A DNA stretch of 64,000 nt from Bacillota bacterium. Its GTDB lineage: Bacteria; Bacillota; Clostridia; Christensenellales; SZUA-584. The notes under the pieces are model-generated. The model was not told where the DNA came from. It saw only the letters and a list, made by a program, of their open reading frames with translations, and did no database searches. Position 1 is the first letter of the stretch. The number at the start of each line of letters is the position of its first letter. This document shows positions 17,267 through 25,270 of this stretch, in pieces. A program made the translations under genes and the position numbers. The stretch is from NCBI GenBank assembly GCA_023408075.1, contig JAEYKW010000014.1:31017-95016 (forward strand), written 5' to 3'.

Positions 17267-17515
17267 ATGTTTGGATCAAAAAAGAAAAAGGAAAAGGCTG
17301 AAACGATTGCCGCAGTTCAGGAAACTGTCGCAGCCGCCCCGGCCGCAAATCCCGCTGATGATCAAGCCTTGATTGCGGTAATTGCAGCCGCCATAGCAGC
17401 GGCCCTTGGCACATCGGCAAACGGCATCGTCATAAAATCAATCAAGCGTACCGGCCGCAATGTCCCCGAATGGGGCGCAAGAGGCCGCTTGGAACAAATT
17501 TCTAACAGATTCTAA
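17267..17515 (+). CDS. small OadG-related accessory protein
   Basis: An 82-aa protein with a lysine-rich start (MFGSKKKKEK), an alanine-rich linker and a C-terminal segment LIAVIAAAIAAALGTS followed by IKSIKRTGRNVPEW. The last part matches the C-terminal half of the gamma subunit of sodium-translocating decarboxylases, but the usual N-terminal membrane helix is absent. It lies between the carboxyltransferase and biotin carrier genes and probably helps assemble them. Functional call is by context. Confidence 0.65.
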   Translation: MFGSKKKKEKAETIAAVQETVAAAPAANPADDQALIAVIAAAIAAALGTSANGIVIKSIKRTGRNVPEWGARGRLEQISNRF

Positions 17516-17538
17516 CAATTTTGTGGAGGCAATGAATT

Positions 17539-17937
17539 ATGCGTAAATTCAAGATCAACGTTAATGGCACAAGCTACAACGTCGAAGTGGAAGAACTCGG
17601 TGGTTTCTCTGCCCCTGCGGCAGTTTCTGCGCCTGTGGCGGCTGCGGCCCCTGTGGCAGCGCCTGCGCCTGTGGCGGCGGCTCCCGCTGCGGCTCCTGCG
17701 CCTGCGGCAGCTCCGGCAGCCGGCGGAACACAGGTGAAAGCCCCGATGCCGGGCGCTATTCTTGATGTCAAGGTCAGCGTCGGTGATACGGTTAAAGAAG
17801 GCGATGTGCTGATGATTCTCGAAGCCATGAAGATGGAAAATGATATTCTTGCGCCTCAGGGCGGCAAAGTGGTCGCGGTGCAGGTTTCCAAGGGATCAAA
17901 TGCGAACGCCGGAGACGTGCTGGCCGTCATCGCGTAA
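17539..17937 (+). CDS. biotin carboxyl carrier protein (1.3S type)
   Basis: Carries CO2 on biotin between the two carboxyltransferases. An N-terminal segment (1-28) is followed by an Ala/Pro linker of about 40 residues (repeated APVAAP-like units) and a biotinyl domain with the EAMKMEN motif (the lysine is biotinylated). It ends NAGDVLAVIA. Length is 132 aa. Translation likely starts at ATG 8 bases behind TGGAGG. Confidence 0.95.
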   Translation: MRKFKINVNGTSYNVEVEELGGFSAPAAVSAPVAAAAPVAAPAPVAAAPAAAPAPAAAPAAGGTQVKAPMPGAILDVKVSVGDTVKEGDVLMILEAMKMENDILAPQGGKVVAVQVSKGSNANAGDVLAVIA

Positions 17938-18136
17938 ATTGATTAAAACAGTGTTTCTCCGAACCGGCACCATATGCGCAATGCCTGTACCTGTTGCTTT
18001 TGCGGTGCGGCGCTTTCGGCTCTGACGGAGAAATGGGGTTCTATAGATATTGCTTGCCGCTTTTGCGGGCGGATCGCAGTATCGCGGTGCCGGAGTTTAC
18101 ACGGCAAATAATATGAAGAATTGGAGGTTTCAATAG

Positions 18137-19534
18137 ATGGGAAAAGTGAATATAACAGATACGATATTAAGAGACGCACACCAGTCCCATGCGGCAACGC
18201 GCATGAAGACGTCCGATATGCTGCCTGCGGCTCAGATGCTCAACGAAGTGGGCTATTGGTCGCTCGAAACATGGGGTGGCGCGACATTCGATTCCTGCCT
18301 GCGTTTTCTCAATGAAGACCCGTGGGAACGGCTGCGCACGCTGAAAAAAGCCATGCCGGACACAAAAATGCAAATGCTGCTTCGCGGCCAGAACATACTC
18401 GGCTATCGTCATTATTCGGATGATGTGGTGGATCTGTTCGTGCAGAAGGCGATTGAAAACGGCGTGGATGTGATCAGAATATTTGACGCACTCAACGACA
18501 CGAGAAATATGAAGCGCGCCATGGAAGCCACGAAAAAATTCGGAGGCCACTGCGAAGCGGCGATTTCCTATACGATCAGCCCGGTTCATACGCGCGAGTA
18601 CTTCATCAATCTCGCAAAAGAGCTCGAGAAGATGGGCGCGGACACGATCTGCATCAAGGACATGGCGAACCTGCTGCTTCCGTATGAAGCGTATGACCTC
18701 GTCAAAGAGCTCAAGAAAGCCGTGAAGTCCCCCATCCATGTGCATACGCACAATGCGACGGGCACAGGCGACATGGTCTACTTAAAAGCGATTGAAGCGG
18801 GTGCGGACATTGTGGACTGCGCGCTCTCGCCACTTGCCAACGGGACGTCGCAGCCCTGCACGGAATCGCTCGTGGCCACACTTCAGGGAACGCCGTACGA
18901 CACCGGTATCGATATCATGCTGCTGAGCAAGATCGCGGAGCATTTCAAGAAAGTGGCTGCGAAAATGAAGTCGGAAGGCATCATCAAGCCCGGCGTGCTC
19001 GGCGTGGATGTCAATACGCTGCTCTATCAGGTGCCGGGCGGTATGTTCAGCAACCTGCTGGATCAGCTCGAAAAAGCGGGCAAACTCGATCAGCTCGACG
19101 ACGTGCTTAAGGAAGTGCCGCGCGTGAGGGAAGAGTTTGGGTATCCGCCGCTGGTGACGCCCACCAGCCAGATCGTCGGCACACAGGCTGTGTTCAACGT
19201 GATTGCGGGCGAGCGCTACAAGATGGTCACGAAAGAGAGCAAAGCGCTGCTGCGCGGCGAATACGGCCGTCTGCCCGCCGAGGTAGACCCGGATGTGCGC
19301 AAAAAGTGCATCGGCGACGATGTGGTGATTACCCACCGTCCCGCAGACGACTTGGCGCCCGAGCTTGATAAGCTCAGAGAAGAAGTGAAGCCGTGGATGG
19401 AACAGGAAGAGGATGTGCTTTCCTACGCACTGTTCCCGCAGGTGGCTCAGAAGTTCTTCGAGTTCCGTCAGGGCCAAAAATACGGTGTGGATACATCCAC
19501 GATGGATAAAAAGAACATGATTCATCCCGCATAA
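18137..19534 (+). CDS. pyruvate/oxaloacetate carboxyltransferase (transcarboxylase 5S / PycB / OadA type)
   Basis: Transfers CO2 between biotin and pyruvate or oxaloacetate. It is a TIM-barrel HMGL-like enzyme with ITDTILRDAHQSHAATRM, the metal-site HVHTHNATG motif, the biotin-lysine region IKDMANLL, and a PYC/OadA C-terminal domain (about 300-465). It lacks its own biotin domain, consistent with the separate carrier gene upstream. Together with the 12S-type and 1.3S-type subunits this gives all three parts of a Wood-Werkman transcarboxylase. An OadA role in a sodium pump remains possible, but no beta subunit is present. Confidence 0.88.
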   Translation: MGKVNITDTILRDAHQSHAATRMKTSDMLPAAQMLNEVGYWSLETWGGATFDSCLRFLNEDPWERLRTLKKAMPDTKMQMLLRGQNILGYRHYSDDVVDLFVQKAIENGVDVIRIFDALNDTRNMKRAMEATKKFGGHCEAAISYTISPVHTREYFINLAKELEKMGADTICIKDMANLLLPYEAYDLVKELKKAVKSPIHVHTHNATGTGDMVYLKAIEAGADIVDCALSPLANGTSQPCTESLVATLQGTPYDTGIDIMLLSKIAEHFKKVAAKMKSEGIIKPGVLGVDVNTLLYQVPGGMFSNLLDQLEKAGKLDQLDDVLKEVPRVREEFGYPPLVTPTSQIVGTQAVFNVIAGERYKMVTKESKALLRGEYGRLPAEVDPDVRKKCIGDDVVITHRPADDLAPELDKLREEVKPWMEQEEDVLSYALFPQVAQKFFEFRQGQKYGVDTSTMDKKNMIHPA

Positions 19535-19541
19535 AGAGCGG

Positions 19542-19571
19542 CTGAAAAATGCGCTGATTTTCGGGTATAAT
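19542..19571 (+). promoter_or_regulatory. putative sigma-A promoter of gapA
   Basis: CTGAAA, 18-bp spacer, TATAAT, about 100 bp before gapA. The -35 box is imperfect. Confidence 0.5.
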
Positions 19572-19673
19572 GGTTTATATCGCAGGAAAAAGCATTGAAT
19601 TTTCCGGAACGATGGATTATGATATACCGAGATAAAAAGATTATAAAAACTCTATAAGGGAGGACATTTCAAA

Positions 19674-20684
19674 ATGGCAGTAAAAGTTGGTATCAATGGT
19701 TTTGGGCGTATCGGAAGACTCGTTTTCCGCGCGTCCGTCAGCAACCCGAACATCGAGGTTGTCGGCATTAACGATCCTTTCATCGATCCTGAGTACATGG
19801 TCTACATGCTCAAATACGACACGGTCCATGGCCGTTTCAACGGGACTGTCGATCACACCGAAAACGCGATCATCGTCAATGGCAAAAAGATCGCTGTTTA
19901 TGCCGCGATGAACCCGACGGAAATTCCGTGGAGCGCTTGCGGTGCGGACTATGTTGTTGAGTCCACCGGCGTGTTCACCACAACGGAAAAAGCCAGCGCG
20001 CACTTTGCGGGCGGCGCGAAGAAAGTCGTTATCTCGGCTCCTTCCGGCGATGCGCCGATGTTCGTGATGGGCGTCAACCAGGACACTTACACGTCCGACA
20101 TGAAGGTTGTTTCCAACGCTTCGTGCACAACCAACTGTCTCGCGCCTTTGGCGAAGGTTATTGACGACAACTTCGGTATCGTTGAAGGCCTTATGACCAC
20201 GGTCCACGCCACCACGGCAACACAGAAGACAGTTGACGGCCCCTCGAAGAAGGACTGGAGAGGCGGCAGAGGCGCTGCGTTCAACATCATTCCGTCGTCC
20301 ACAGGCGCTGCGAAGGCTGTCGGCAAGGTTATTCCGAAGCTCAACGGCAAGCTCACAGGTATGTCGTTCCGTGTTCCCACGGCTGACGTGTCCGTTGTGG
20401 ATTTGACCGTCCGTCTTGAGAAGGCCACCACATATGATGAGATCAAGGCTGCTATGAAGGCTGCTGCCGAAGGCCCGCTCGCGGGAATCCTCGGTTACAC
20501 CGAAGACAGCGTCGTATCGTCCGACTTCATCGGCGATGCAAGAACCAGCATCTTTGATGCGGAAGCGGGCATTATGCTCAACCCGAACTTCGTTAAGCTG
20601 ATTAGCTGGTACGACAATGAGTGGGGTTATTCCAACAAGGTGCTCAGCCTGATTGAGCACATGGCGAAAGTTGATGCGAAATAA
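19674..20684 (+). CDS. gapA: glyceraldehyde-3-phosphate dehydrogenase, type I
   Basis: Glycolytic oxidation of glyceraldehyde-3-phosphate with NAD. The Rossmann start VGINGFGRIGRLVFR, the catalytic cysteine in SNASCTTNCLAP, and the C-terminal SWYDNEWGYSNKV motif are all present; 336 aa. Its last 38 codons lie inside the left repeat of island 1, so the present 3' end is element-derived past the crossover. One base differs from the displaced original (T at 20675, C at 42566); both give aspartate (GAT/GAC), so the protein is unchanged. Confidence 0.98.
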   Translation: MAVKVGINGFGRIGRLVFRASVSNPNIEVVGINDPFIDPEYMVYMLKYDTVHGRFNGTVDHTENAIIVNGKKIAVYAAMNPTEIPWSACGADYVVESTGVFTTTEKASAHFAGGAKKVVISAPSGDAPMFVMGVNQDTYTSDMKVVSNASCTTNCLAPLAKVIDDNFGIVEGLMTTVHATTATQKTVDGPSKKDWRGGRGAAFNIIPSSTGAAKAVGKVIPKLNGKLTGMSFRVPTADVSVVDLTVRLEKATTYDEIKAAMKAAAEGPLAGILGYTEDSVVSSDFIGDARTSIFDAEAGIMLNPNFVKLISWYDNEWGYSNKVLSLIEHMAKVDAK

Positions 20685-20690
20685 TTAAGC
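20571..20690 (+). repeat. attL: gapA 3'-end repeat, left copy
   Basis: 120 bp identical to 42462-42581 except at 20675 (T versus C). The first 104 bp are a perfect match. It covers the last 38 gapA codons, the TAA stop and 6 bases beyond. The crossover must lie before 20675, because the T there differs from the right-hand copy, which is continuous with host DNA. Confidence 0.95.
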
Positions 20691-20766
20691 CTTGACCGAA
20701 ACCGAATATAAAGGCATTTTTGAGGCTAAAAGGTAGTGAGAAATTATCTATCAGAAGATTGGCAAG

Positions 20767-20830
20767 TACGAATAACTTGCGGGAACTACGATAACGATAA
20801 TTAGCTGATTGCCTGATAGTACGATAACGA
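20767..20830 (+). promoter_or_regulatory. candidate integrase arm-type binding sites, left end
   Basis: TACGATAACGA occurs at 20787-20797 and again at 20820-20830, exactly 33 bp apart (about three helical turns). A related TACGAATAAC lies at 20767-20776. Spaced short repeats between the core repeat and the integrase gene are the usual layout of arm sites. Binding is inferred. Confidence 0.5.
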
Positions 20831-20833
20831 ATT

Positions 20834-20879
20834 ATACATCCCTTTTAAAGTTTTTAGGCTGAGAAAGGGATGTATTTTT
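20834..20879 (+). terminator. intrinsic terminator that ends at the integrase ATG
   Basis: ATACATCCCTTT (20834-20845) pairs perfectly with AAAGGGATGTAT (20864-20875), followed by TTTTTA and then the integrase ATG at 20880. It supplies gapA with a new terminator. The same right arm contains AAAGGG, the only candidate SD for the integrase, so the folded RNA would also hide the ribosome site. Confidence 0.8.
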
Positions 20880-21785
20880 ATGTTATTAAAAGACTTAACA
20901 GCGGAGTATATTTTCAATTGTAAATGTAGAAGACTGTCTCCAAAAACAATTCGCAACTATAATCTTATTTTGCACCTATTCTTAGATTACCTAGAGCAAG
21001 ACCTAAAAGTAACCTCACTTGAAGAACTAACCACATATCACATCAAAAGCTTTATACGCAGGAAAGACGGGGAAGGAAAAAAACCTAATTATTTAAATGA
21101 CATACTTAAAGTTTGCAAAAATTTCTGTAAATATCTATACGAAGAGCAATATACAAAATCTATATTGACAGAAAAGATTAAGGACGTTAAGAAGCCAAAA
21201 ACAATTATAAAGACGTTTACCGACAAACAAGTTAGCGAAATGATTAAATGCTATACAGGATATGATTATCTTAGTATGCGAAACAAACTTATGCTCTTCA
21301 TATTTTTTGATACAGGTATCCGCTTGAATGAACTTATCACTTTGCAAATAGATCAGATCAAGGATGACTATATTATTATTTATGGAAAAGGTGACAAAGA
21401 AAGAGTAGTACCCAAAAGTCCTTTTCTATCGAAATGGCTATTTAAATATATGACAGTGCGGGAGAGATGTTTTGATAATAGGATTACTTCAAATTGTTTG
21501 TTCCTTAGTAAAAACGGAAAAATGCTTACTAGTGAAGCAGTTGAGAGAGTTGTCAAAAAAGCTGGTGAGTTTGCTATGGTCAATTCTGAGATACGAGTAA
21601 GCCCACATACTTGTAGGCATACATTTGCTCAAATGCAATTGAAGAATGGGCTAGATGTCTATAGTCTTAGTCGGATCATGGGACATGAAAATATCTCAAT
21701 TACACAACAATATCTTTTGGGATTAAAAGATAAGGAGGTCATAAAGGCTGGGATGAAGACAAGCCCACTCATGAATTTAAGATAA
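20880..21785 (+). CDS. tyrosine recombinase (integrase) of island 1
   Basis: Site-specific recombinase, presumably responsible for integration at gapA. It has an N-terminal SAM-like core-binding domain (about 1-90) and a catalytic domain with arginine in DTGIRLNEL, lysine in YGKGDKERVV, HTCRH (HxxR), histidine in IMGHENISIT, and the nucleophile in TQQYL. All catalytic positions are intact at 301 aa. It is adjacent to attL and read away from gapA. The nearest SD is buried in the terminator stem, suggesting low, structure-dependent expression. Confidence 0.93.
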   Translation: MLLKDLTAEYIFNCKCRRLSPKTIRNYNLILHLFLDYLEQDLKVTSLEELTTYHIKSFIRRKDGEGKKPNYLNDILKVCKNFCKYLYEEQYTKSILTEKIKDVKKPKTIIKTFTDKQVSEMIKCYTGYDYLSMRNKLMLFIFFDTGIRLNELITLQIDQIKDDYIIIYGKGDKERVVPKSPFLSKWLFKYMTVRERCFDNRITSNCLFLSKNGKMLTSEAVERVVKKAGEFAMVNSEIRVSPHTCRHTFAQMQLKNGLDVYSLSRIMGHENISITQQYLLGLKDKEVIKAGMKTSPLMNLR

Positions 21786-21965
21786 AAGGCGATCTAAATG
21801 GCTACAAGCCAAAGTAAGAGGTGGTAACTATTGGGGTGGGGGATTTTATTGCTTTTGCCGTATTCGTTGTTAAATGGGCTTTTAGAGATTCTACATTAAC
21901 CCCTTAGAGGTCTTAAAGGCAAAGAAAAAGAGTTTAAACAAATAATCTTATTGGAGGCTTCAAAT

Positions 21966-22142
21966 ATGGTAACTGAAATTGAAGAAAGAATACATAATGG
22001 CGATAAAATTACTTTACTTAATGTTTATAAAACCGATGATCCTGAAGAACGAAAAGTAAAGTTTAATAATATTATGGCAGAGAACTTTTGCAGAACTATG
22101 AGCAATGAATTTGTGAAATATGTGATTAAAGATGAAGATTAA
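21966..22142 (+). CDS. small acidic hypothetical protein
   Basis: A 58-aa product, unrecognised. It starts at ATG 8 bases behind TTGGAGG; a TTG 15 bases upstream lies on the SD itself and is not a likely start. The sequence is charged (EIEERIHNGDKITLL, TDDPEERKVKF) with no membrane segment. It sits just behind the integrase and may belong to the recombination module. Confidence 0.55.
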   Translation: MVTEIEERIHNGDKITLLNVYKTDDPEERKVKFNNIMAENFCRTMSNEFVKYVIKDED

Positions 22143-22172
22143 TTGAGGCAGCAAAATATATATCAACCACCA

Positions 22173-22201
22173 TTGACAATAAATACAACTCTAATTACAA
22201 T
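22173..22201 (+). promoter_or_regulatory. strong sigma-A promoter
   Basis: TTGACA, 17-bp spacer, TACAAT. A 10-bp palindrome TGTACGTACA at 22208-22217 sits at the expected transcription start and could be an operator. Confidence 0.75.
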
Positions 22202-22258
22202 ATATAGTGTACGTACATTAACATAGATATTATATATTGTTAGGAGGTGAATTTAATC

Positions 22259-22405
22259 ATGGCATCGCGTAGAAATGAAACCACATCTGCTAGAGTTGCA
22301 TCTAAGGCTGCAAAGATACTTAGTAGCCCAACGTCAACTAAAGCTATGAAATCTGTAGCTGCTAGTGCTCTTACTCAACATGTTAATAAATCCGGCAAGA
22401 AATAA
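22259..22405 (+). CDS. 48-aa alanine/serine/lysine-rich protein
   Basis: Short basic protein starting MASRRNETTSARVASKAA and continuing with KAMKSVAASALTQ. ATG lies 8 bases behind TAGGAGGTGA and below a near-consensus promoter, so it is expected to be well expressed. I recall similar 40-50-aa proteins (RRNxTTSxRVAS, KSxAxSALTQ) of unknown function, mostly in Proteobacteria; this recollection needs a search. No function is assigned. Confidence 0.65.
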   Translation: MASRRNETTSARVASKAAKILSSPTSTKAMKSVAASALTQHVNKSGKK

Positions 22406-22500
22406 CAAGATCACCATTTTTCAATACTCCTATTGTGAACAGTTGGAGGTCTATGAAAGGAGCTAAGGAGTATTATGGAATCAATCAGGAGGTATGATTA

Positions 22501-22535
22501 ACCCGTCACATTACTTAAGGATGTTACGGGTTTTT
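22501..22535 (+). terminator. terminator between the small-protein unit and the minus-strand operon
   Basis: ACCCGT (22501-22506) pairs with ACGGGT (22526-22531), followed by TTTTTC. It ends plus-strand transcription before the convergent operon. Confidence 0.65.
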
Positions 22536-22560
22536 CATTTAAGCAAATCCGACATGAAAA

Positions 22561-23334
22561 CTAATCTGGTATTATAAACTTTTGGAAGTCTTCAAAAGGT
22601 TCGCAAAACCAGTTGTGATAGTTTTTCATCCATATATATTTTCGCGACACATTTAAATCATTTGAATTTTGGAGATTCATTAAGATGAAGTTTTTATGCT
22701 TATTAAGTAACTTCTCTGAAATTGTAGCCCACGCATCAAAGAAATAAAGGGCTGATAAATAGTTGCATATCAAAAGACCGTCAAAGTCATATTTTACTTG
22801 ATATTGTCTTTTTAATATCTCAGGCTCATATTTGGGAATTTCTATTGGAACATGACTATGAAAATCCATTTCGGCTAAACTCTTACGATCAGATAAAAAC
22901 CGATGTGGATTTAGAAATTTTGGATTAACCACGATACGTGGGAAAAATGCATGTAAATGTTCTAAATTATACGCTTCTATCATTGCTTCCCCAAATAGTA
23001 TCTCGTTATGATAAAAATCTCCGCAGGTAATTCCGCCCCTTATGGGTAAAACACCAATATTTGTCGTTATGAATAACTGTACATGATTTATATACATAAG
23101 AAATTTTGAATACTCAGTATAGAACAATTTATCATCATCTGCAGGTAAACTTATAACGATATTATCTGAGAAAGCTGATATCATTAAGAATTCTTTAAAA
23201 CTAAATTTTTTTGCCGTAATAATAAATTGATTTAATAATTCCAAAGGTTTTTCTGGGGATAAAACATTATCTTTTACATACTTAGAGAAGCCTAGAATAT
23301 CAATATAGGCAACATAGCGTTTTTGAAGTTCCAT
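22561..23334 (-). CDS. class III nucleotidyl cyclase-like protein (third gene of putative defence operon)
   Basis: The 257-aa protein begins with RYVAYIDILGFSKYV and continues with MISAFSDNIVIS, IRGGITCGDF, FGEAMIEAYNLE and FFPRIVV. This order resembles the palm of class III cyclases: metal aspartates at D12 and D57, then RxGI and the GxAxxxAxxLE helix. Adenylate, guanylate or pyrimidine cyclase activity, or a catalytically altered relative, are all possible. Pycsar cyclases of this fold act in phage defence, but no Pycsar-type effector is recognised here. Last gene of a three-gene operon, 9 bp after the NOV_C gene. Confidence 0.6.
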   Translation of the reverse strand: MELQKRYVAYIDILGFSKYVKDNVLSPEKPLELLNQFIITAKKFSFKEFLMISAFSDNIVISLPADDDKLFYTEYSKFLMYINHVQLFITTNIGVLPIRGGITCGDFYHNEILFGEAMIEAYNLEHLHAFFPRIVVNPKFLNPHRFLSDRKSLAEMDFHSHVPIEIPKYEPEILKRQYQVKYDFDGLLICNYLSALYFFDAWATISEKLLNKHKNFILMNLQNSNDLNVSRKYIWMKNYHNWFCEPFEDFQKFIIPD

Positions 23335-23343
23335 AAGCTCTCC

Positions 23344-24012
23344 TTAAAATTTTAAGTTTCTTTTTACTAATATCCATTCCTTATACCCATCTTCGCCCTC
23401 TTCGGGTAAATATGAAGACAGATCAATTATATCTTGGGTTTTAAGAAAATCTTCAATTATCGTAATTCTAACTTTCGTAGAGTCTACAGAAATATTATCA
23501 TTCGCAAAAATGCTTTTTAATGATTCAAGAGGAAATGTAAATTGATCAATAGGATTTAGAATAAGCCAACCAAAGACCGAGTCCTTTCTGATTTTTATAA
23601 AGAATAAATACGAAATTTCTTTATTTTGATCCATTTTATTTAATTCATTAATAGATATCTCAAAACAATTGATTTCTTTTATTGTTGTTTTAACTTCAAC
23701 TTGAAATTCATCTGCCTGAAGATCATACCCAAGGGAATATTCTGTTGAACGATTGTTAACGTTTTTGAAATTCTGATTTTCTAAGTACTTTTTAGCAATA
23801 TACTCTCCACATATTCCTATTTGACATGCTACATTTTGCTGAATCGGTTCTTCTTCTGAAGACGAGGACGGAGAGAAAGTTGATGAAATATCATTTGCAA
23901 CAGGCTCAATATAATTGGAATAGTCTATTAGACTATTAGGCTCGAATGAGCTGACCGTTAATGTTGGAAAACAGTTATCAATTTCATATGCATATACATA
24001 AAAATCATTCAT
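23344..24012 (-). CDS. DUF3883/NOV_C-type PD-(D/E)XK nuclease-like protein (second gene of operon)
   Basis: 222 aa. After a low-complexity linker (serine/glutamate-rich, about 46-56) lies GICGEYIAKKYLE, then LGYDLQADEFQVEVKTT, then FEISINELNKM. E70, D97 and E106-V-K108 form the E, D, ExK pattern of the restriction-nuclease fold found in NO VEIN C-terminal (DUF3883) domains. Such domains are frequent in restriction and anti-phage genes. It overlaps the upstream gene by 8 bases. Nuclease activity is inferred. Confidence 0.65.
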   Translation of the reverse strand: MNDFYVYAYEIDNCFPTLTVSSFEPNSLIDYSNYIEPVANDISSTFSPSSSSEEEPIQQNVACQIGICGEYIAKKYLENQNFKNVNNRSTEYSLGYDLQADEFQVEVKTTIKEINCFEISINELNKMDQNKEISYLFFIKIRKDSVFGWLILNPIDQFTFPLESLKSIFANDNISVDSTKVRITIIEDFLKTQDIIDLSSYLPEEGEDGYKEWILVKRNLKF

Positions 24013-24877
24013 GTTCTTTTAACCCCAATTTATCCGCGCATTCTTTACAGATAAGTCTTTTCCTTTGACTGATTTCTTTGGTATTAATAACGAGACACCA
24101 GTAATCACTTTCGCATAAACGGGTCTTTTGACATAAAGGACATTTCATACTATGAAGTTCATGCGTGGCCTTTATATCATCGTGGCTCAATAAAATCTCT
24201 GGAATTAAAAGTTTTCCCATACGATTAAATTGAGCTTGATATGCATTCCGTGTTTTACCTTCACCTTCGCCTTTTCTACCTTTTAAAATATCTTGATGGT
24301 TTTGATCTAATAACTCTGCTATTTTATTATTTACTTTGATTGTTCTATTAGTTAAATTGAAGCAGTGTTGCTTGACGTCATAACTTTGATAGTTACATTC
24401 GCACAGTTGATCAAGAGAGAGTTTATAGCAGTACACCATTTCATATGTAAAAAGTAATGAATACTCATTTTTCAAGGCTTGCCTTAATTCAAAAACTTTA
24501 TCGAAAGATAGTCCGCTTGCTTTTTCTGGATTTGGTGCATTATCAGGTTTTTTTATTATTCTGATATCGAATGATATATTTGTCTGAGTTTTGACGAAAC
24601 CGAAAAAATGCTTAAGTGCACTTGGAGTTACTGATATTGTTGCATTAGAATTTAAGAAGTTACTAATTACATACCTGTCGATTTCTTGTATTGGTTTTTG
24701 ATTCTCCCTTAAAAATTTAGTTATTACATCTAAGTATCTAGATTTTGAAACATCTTTTGGAGGCTTAGCGCTATTAATTATGTGGTCAATATATTTGCGA
24801 AATAAATTTTGGTTTGGCTCAAGGTTTGTACATTCCTTATAGTACTTTTCAAAATCAACTGTAATCTCGTTAGCCAT
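24005..24877 (-). CDS. recombinase-like core-binding plus zinc-finger protein (first gene of operon)
   Basis: 290 aa from ATG at 24877, chosen because GGGGT lies 8 bases upstream and a promoter -10 (TATAAT with TGT before it, complement of 24905-24910) falls inside the longer frame. Residues about 25-130 look like the helical core-binding domain of tyrosine recombinases, but no catalytic R/K/HxxR/Y set follows. The C-terminus has a four-cysteine zinc finger, CPLCQKTRLC, then LICKECADKLG. It may bind DNA or RNA as the sensor of the operon. Function unknown. Confidence 0.55.
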   Translation of the reverse strand: MANEITVDFEKYYKECTNLEPNQNLFRKYIDHIINSAKPPKDVSKSRYLDVITKFLRENQKPIQEIDRYVISNFLNSNATISVTPSALKHFFGFVKTQTNISFDIRIIKKPDNAPNPEKASGLSFDKVFELRQALKNEYSLLFTYEMVYCYKLSLDQLCECNYQSYDVKQHCFNLTNRTIKVNNKIAELLDQNHQDILKGRKGEGEGKTRNAYQAQFNRMGKLLIPEILLSHDDIKATHELHSMKCPLCQKTRLCESDYWCLVINTKEISQRKRLICKECADKLGLKEHE

Positions 24878-25270
24878 TTGAATACCCCGCAATAAAGAAC
24901 GGAAATTATAACACAAAAATAATAAAAATAATGCTTTAAGTATTCTATACATATATTTGAAACACCTTTATTGCGATGGAAAAATATTGATTGTTAGAGT
25001 ATTTATTATGGGTATCTTCGATCTTCAATTTTCATCTGAACAGTGAGAAGGATGTACTGTAGGGTTTTCCGTCAAAAAAGACGGAATCAATAATGTAAAC
25101 TATCCCCGATAGATAGTAACGATTTAAACGGCTCTGTGATAGCACAGGTTCATTATATAACCGATTCTATAGCCAAGTGGTATAAAGTATCGTCTAAAAG
25201 GTTTTAGCCTTAAAAATTAAATAAATAAATAATAATTTTGGCCTCAAAATCGATTTTAAAAGGTTATATA
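24878..25270. other. non-coding gap between the three-gene operon and the small recombinase
   Basis: Contains the operon promoter (minus strand, -10 at 24905-24910) and a perfect inverted repeat TTCCGTC/GACGGAA at 25067-25086 with an A6 loop. Without a T run it is not a convincing terminator and could be a protein-binding site. Nothing else is recognised. Confidence 0.5.

Noticed and set aside
22561..24012. Direct call of the operon as Pycsar or CBASS
   Set aside because: The cyclase-like motifs are suggestive only, and no PycTM/PycTIR or Cap-type effector or regulator is present.
25166..25195. TATAGCCAAGTGGTA, like the 5' part of a tRNA with D-arm
   Set aside because: No matching acceptor, anticodon or T arm follows; at best a fragment.
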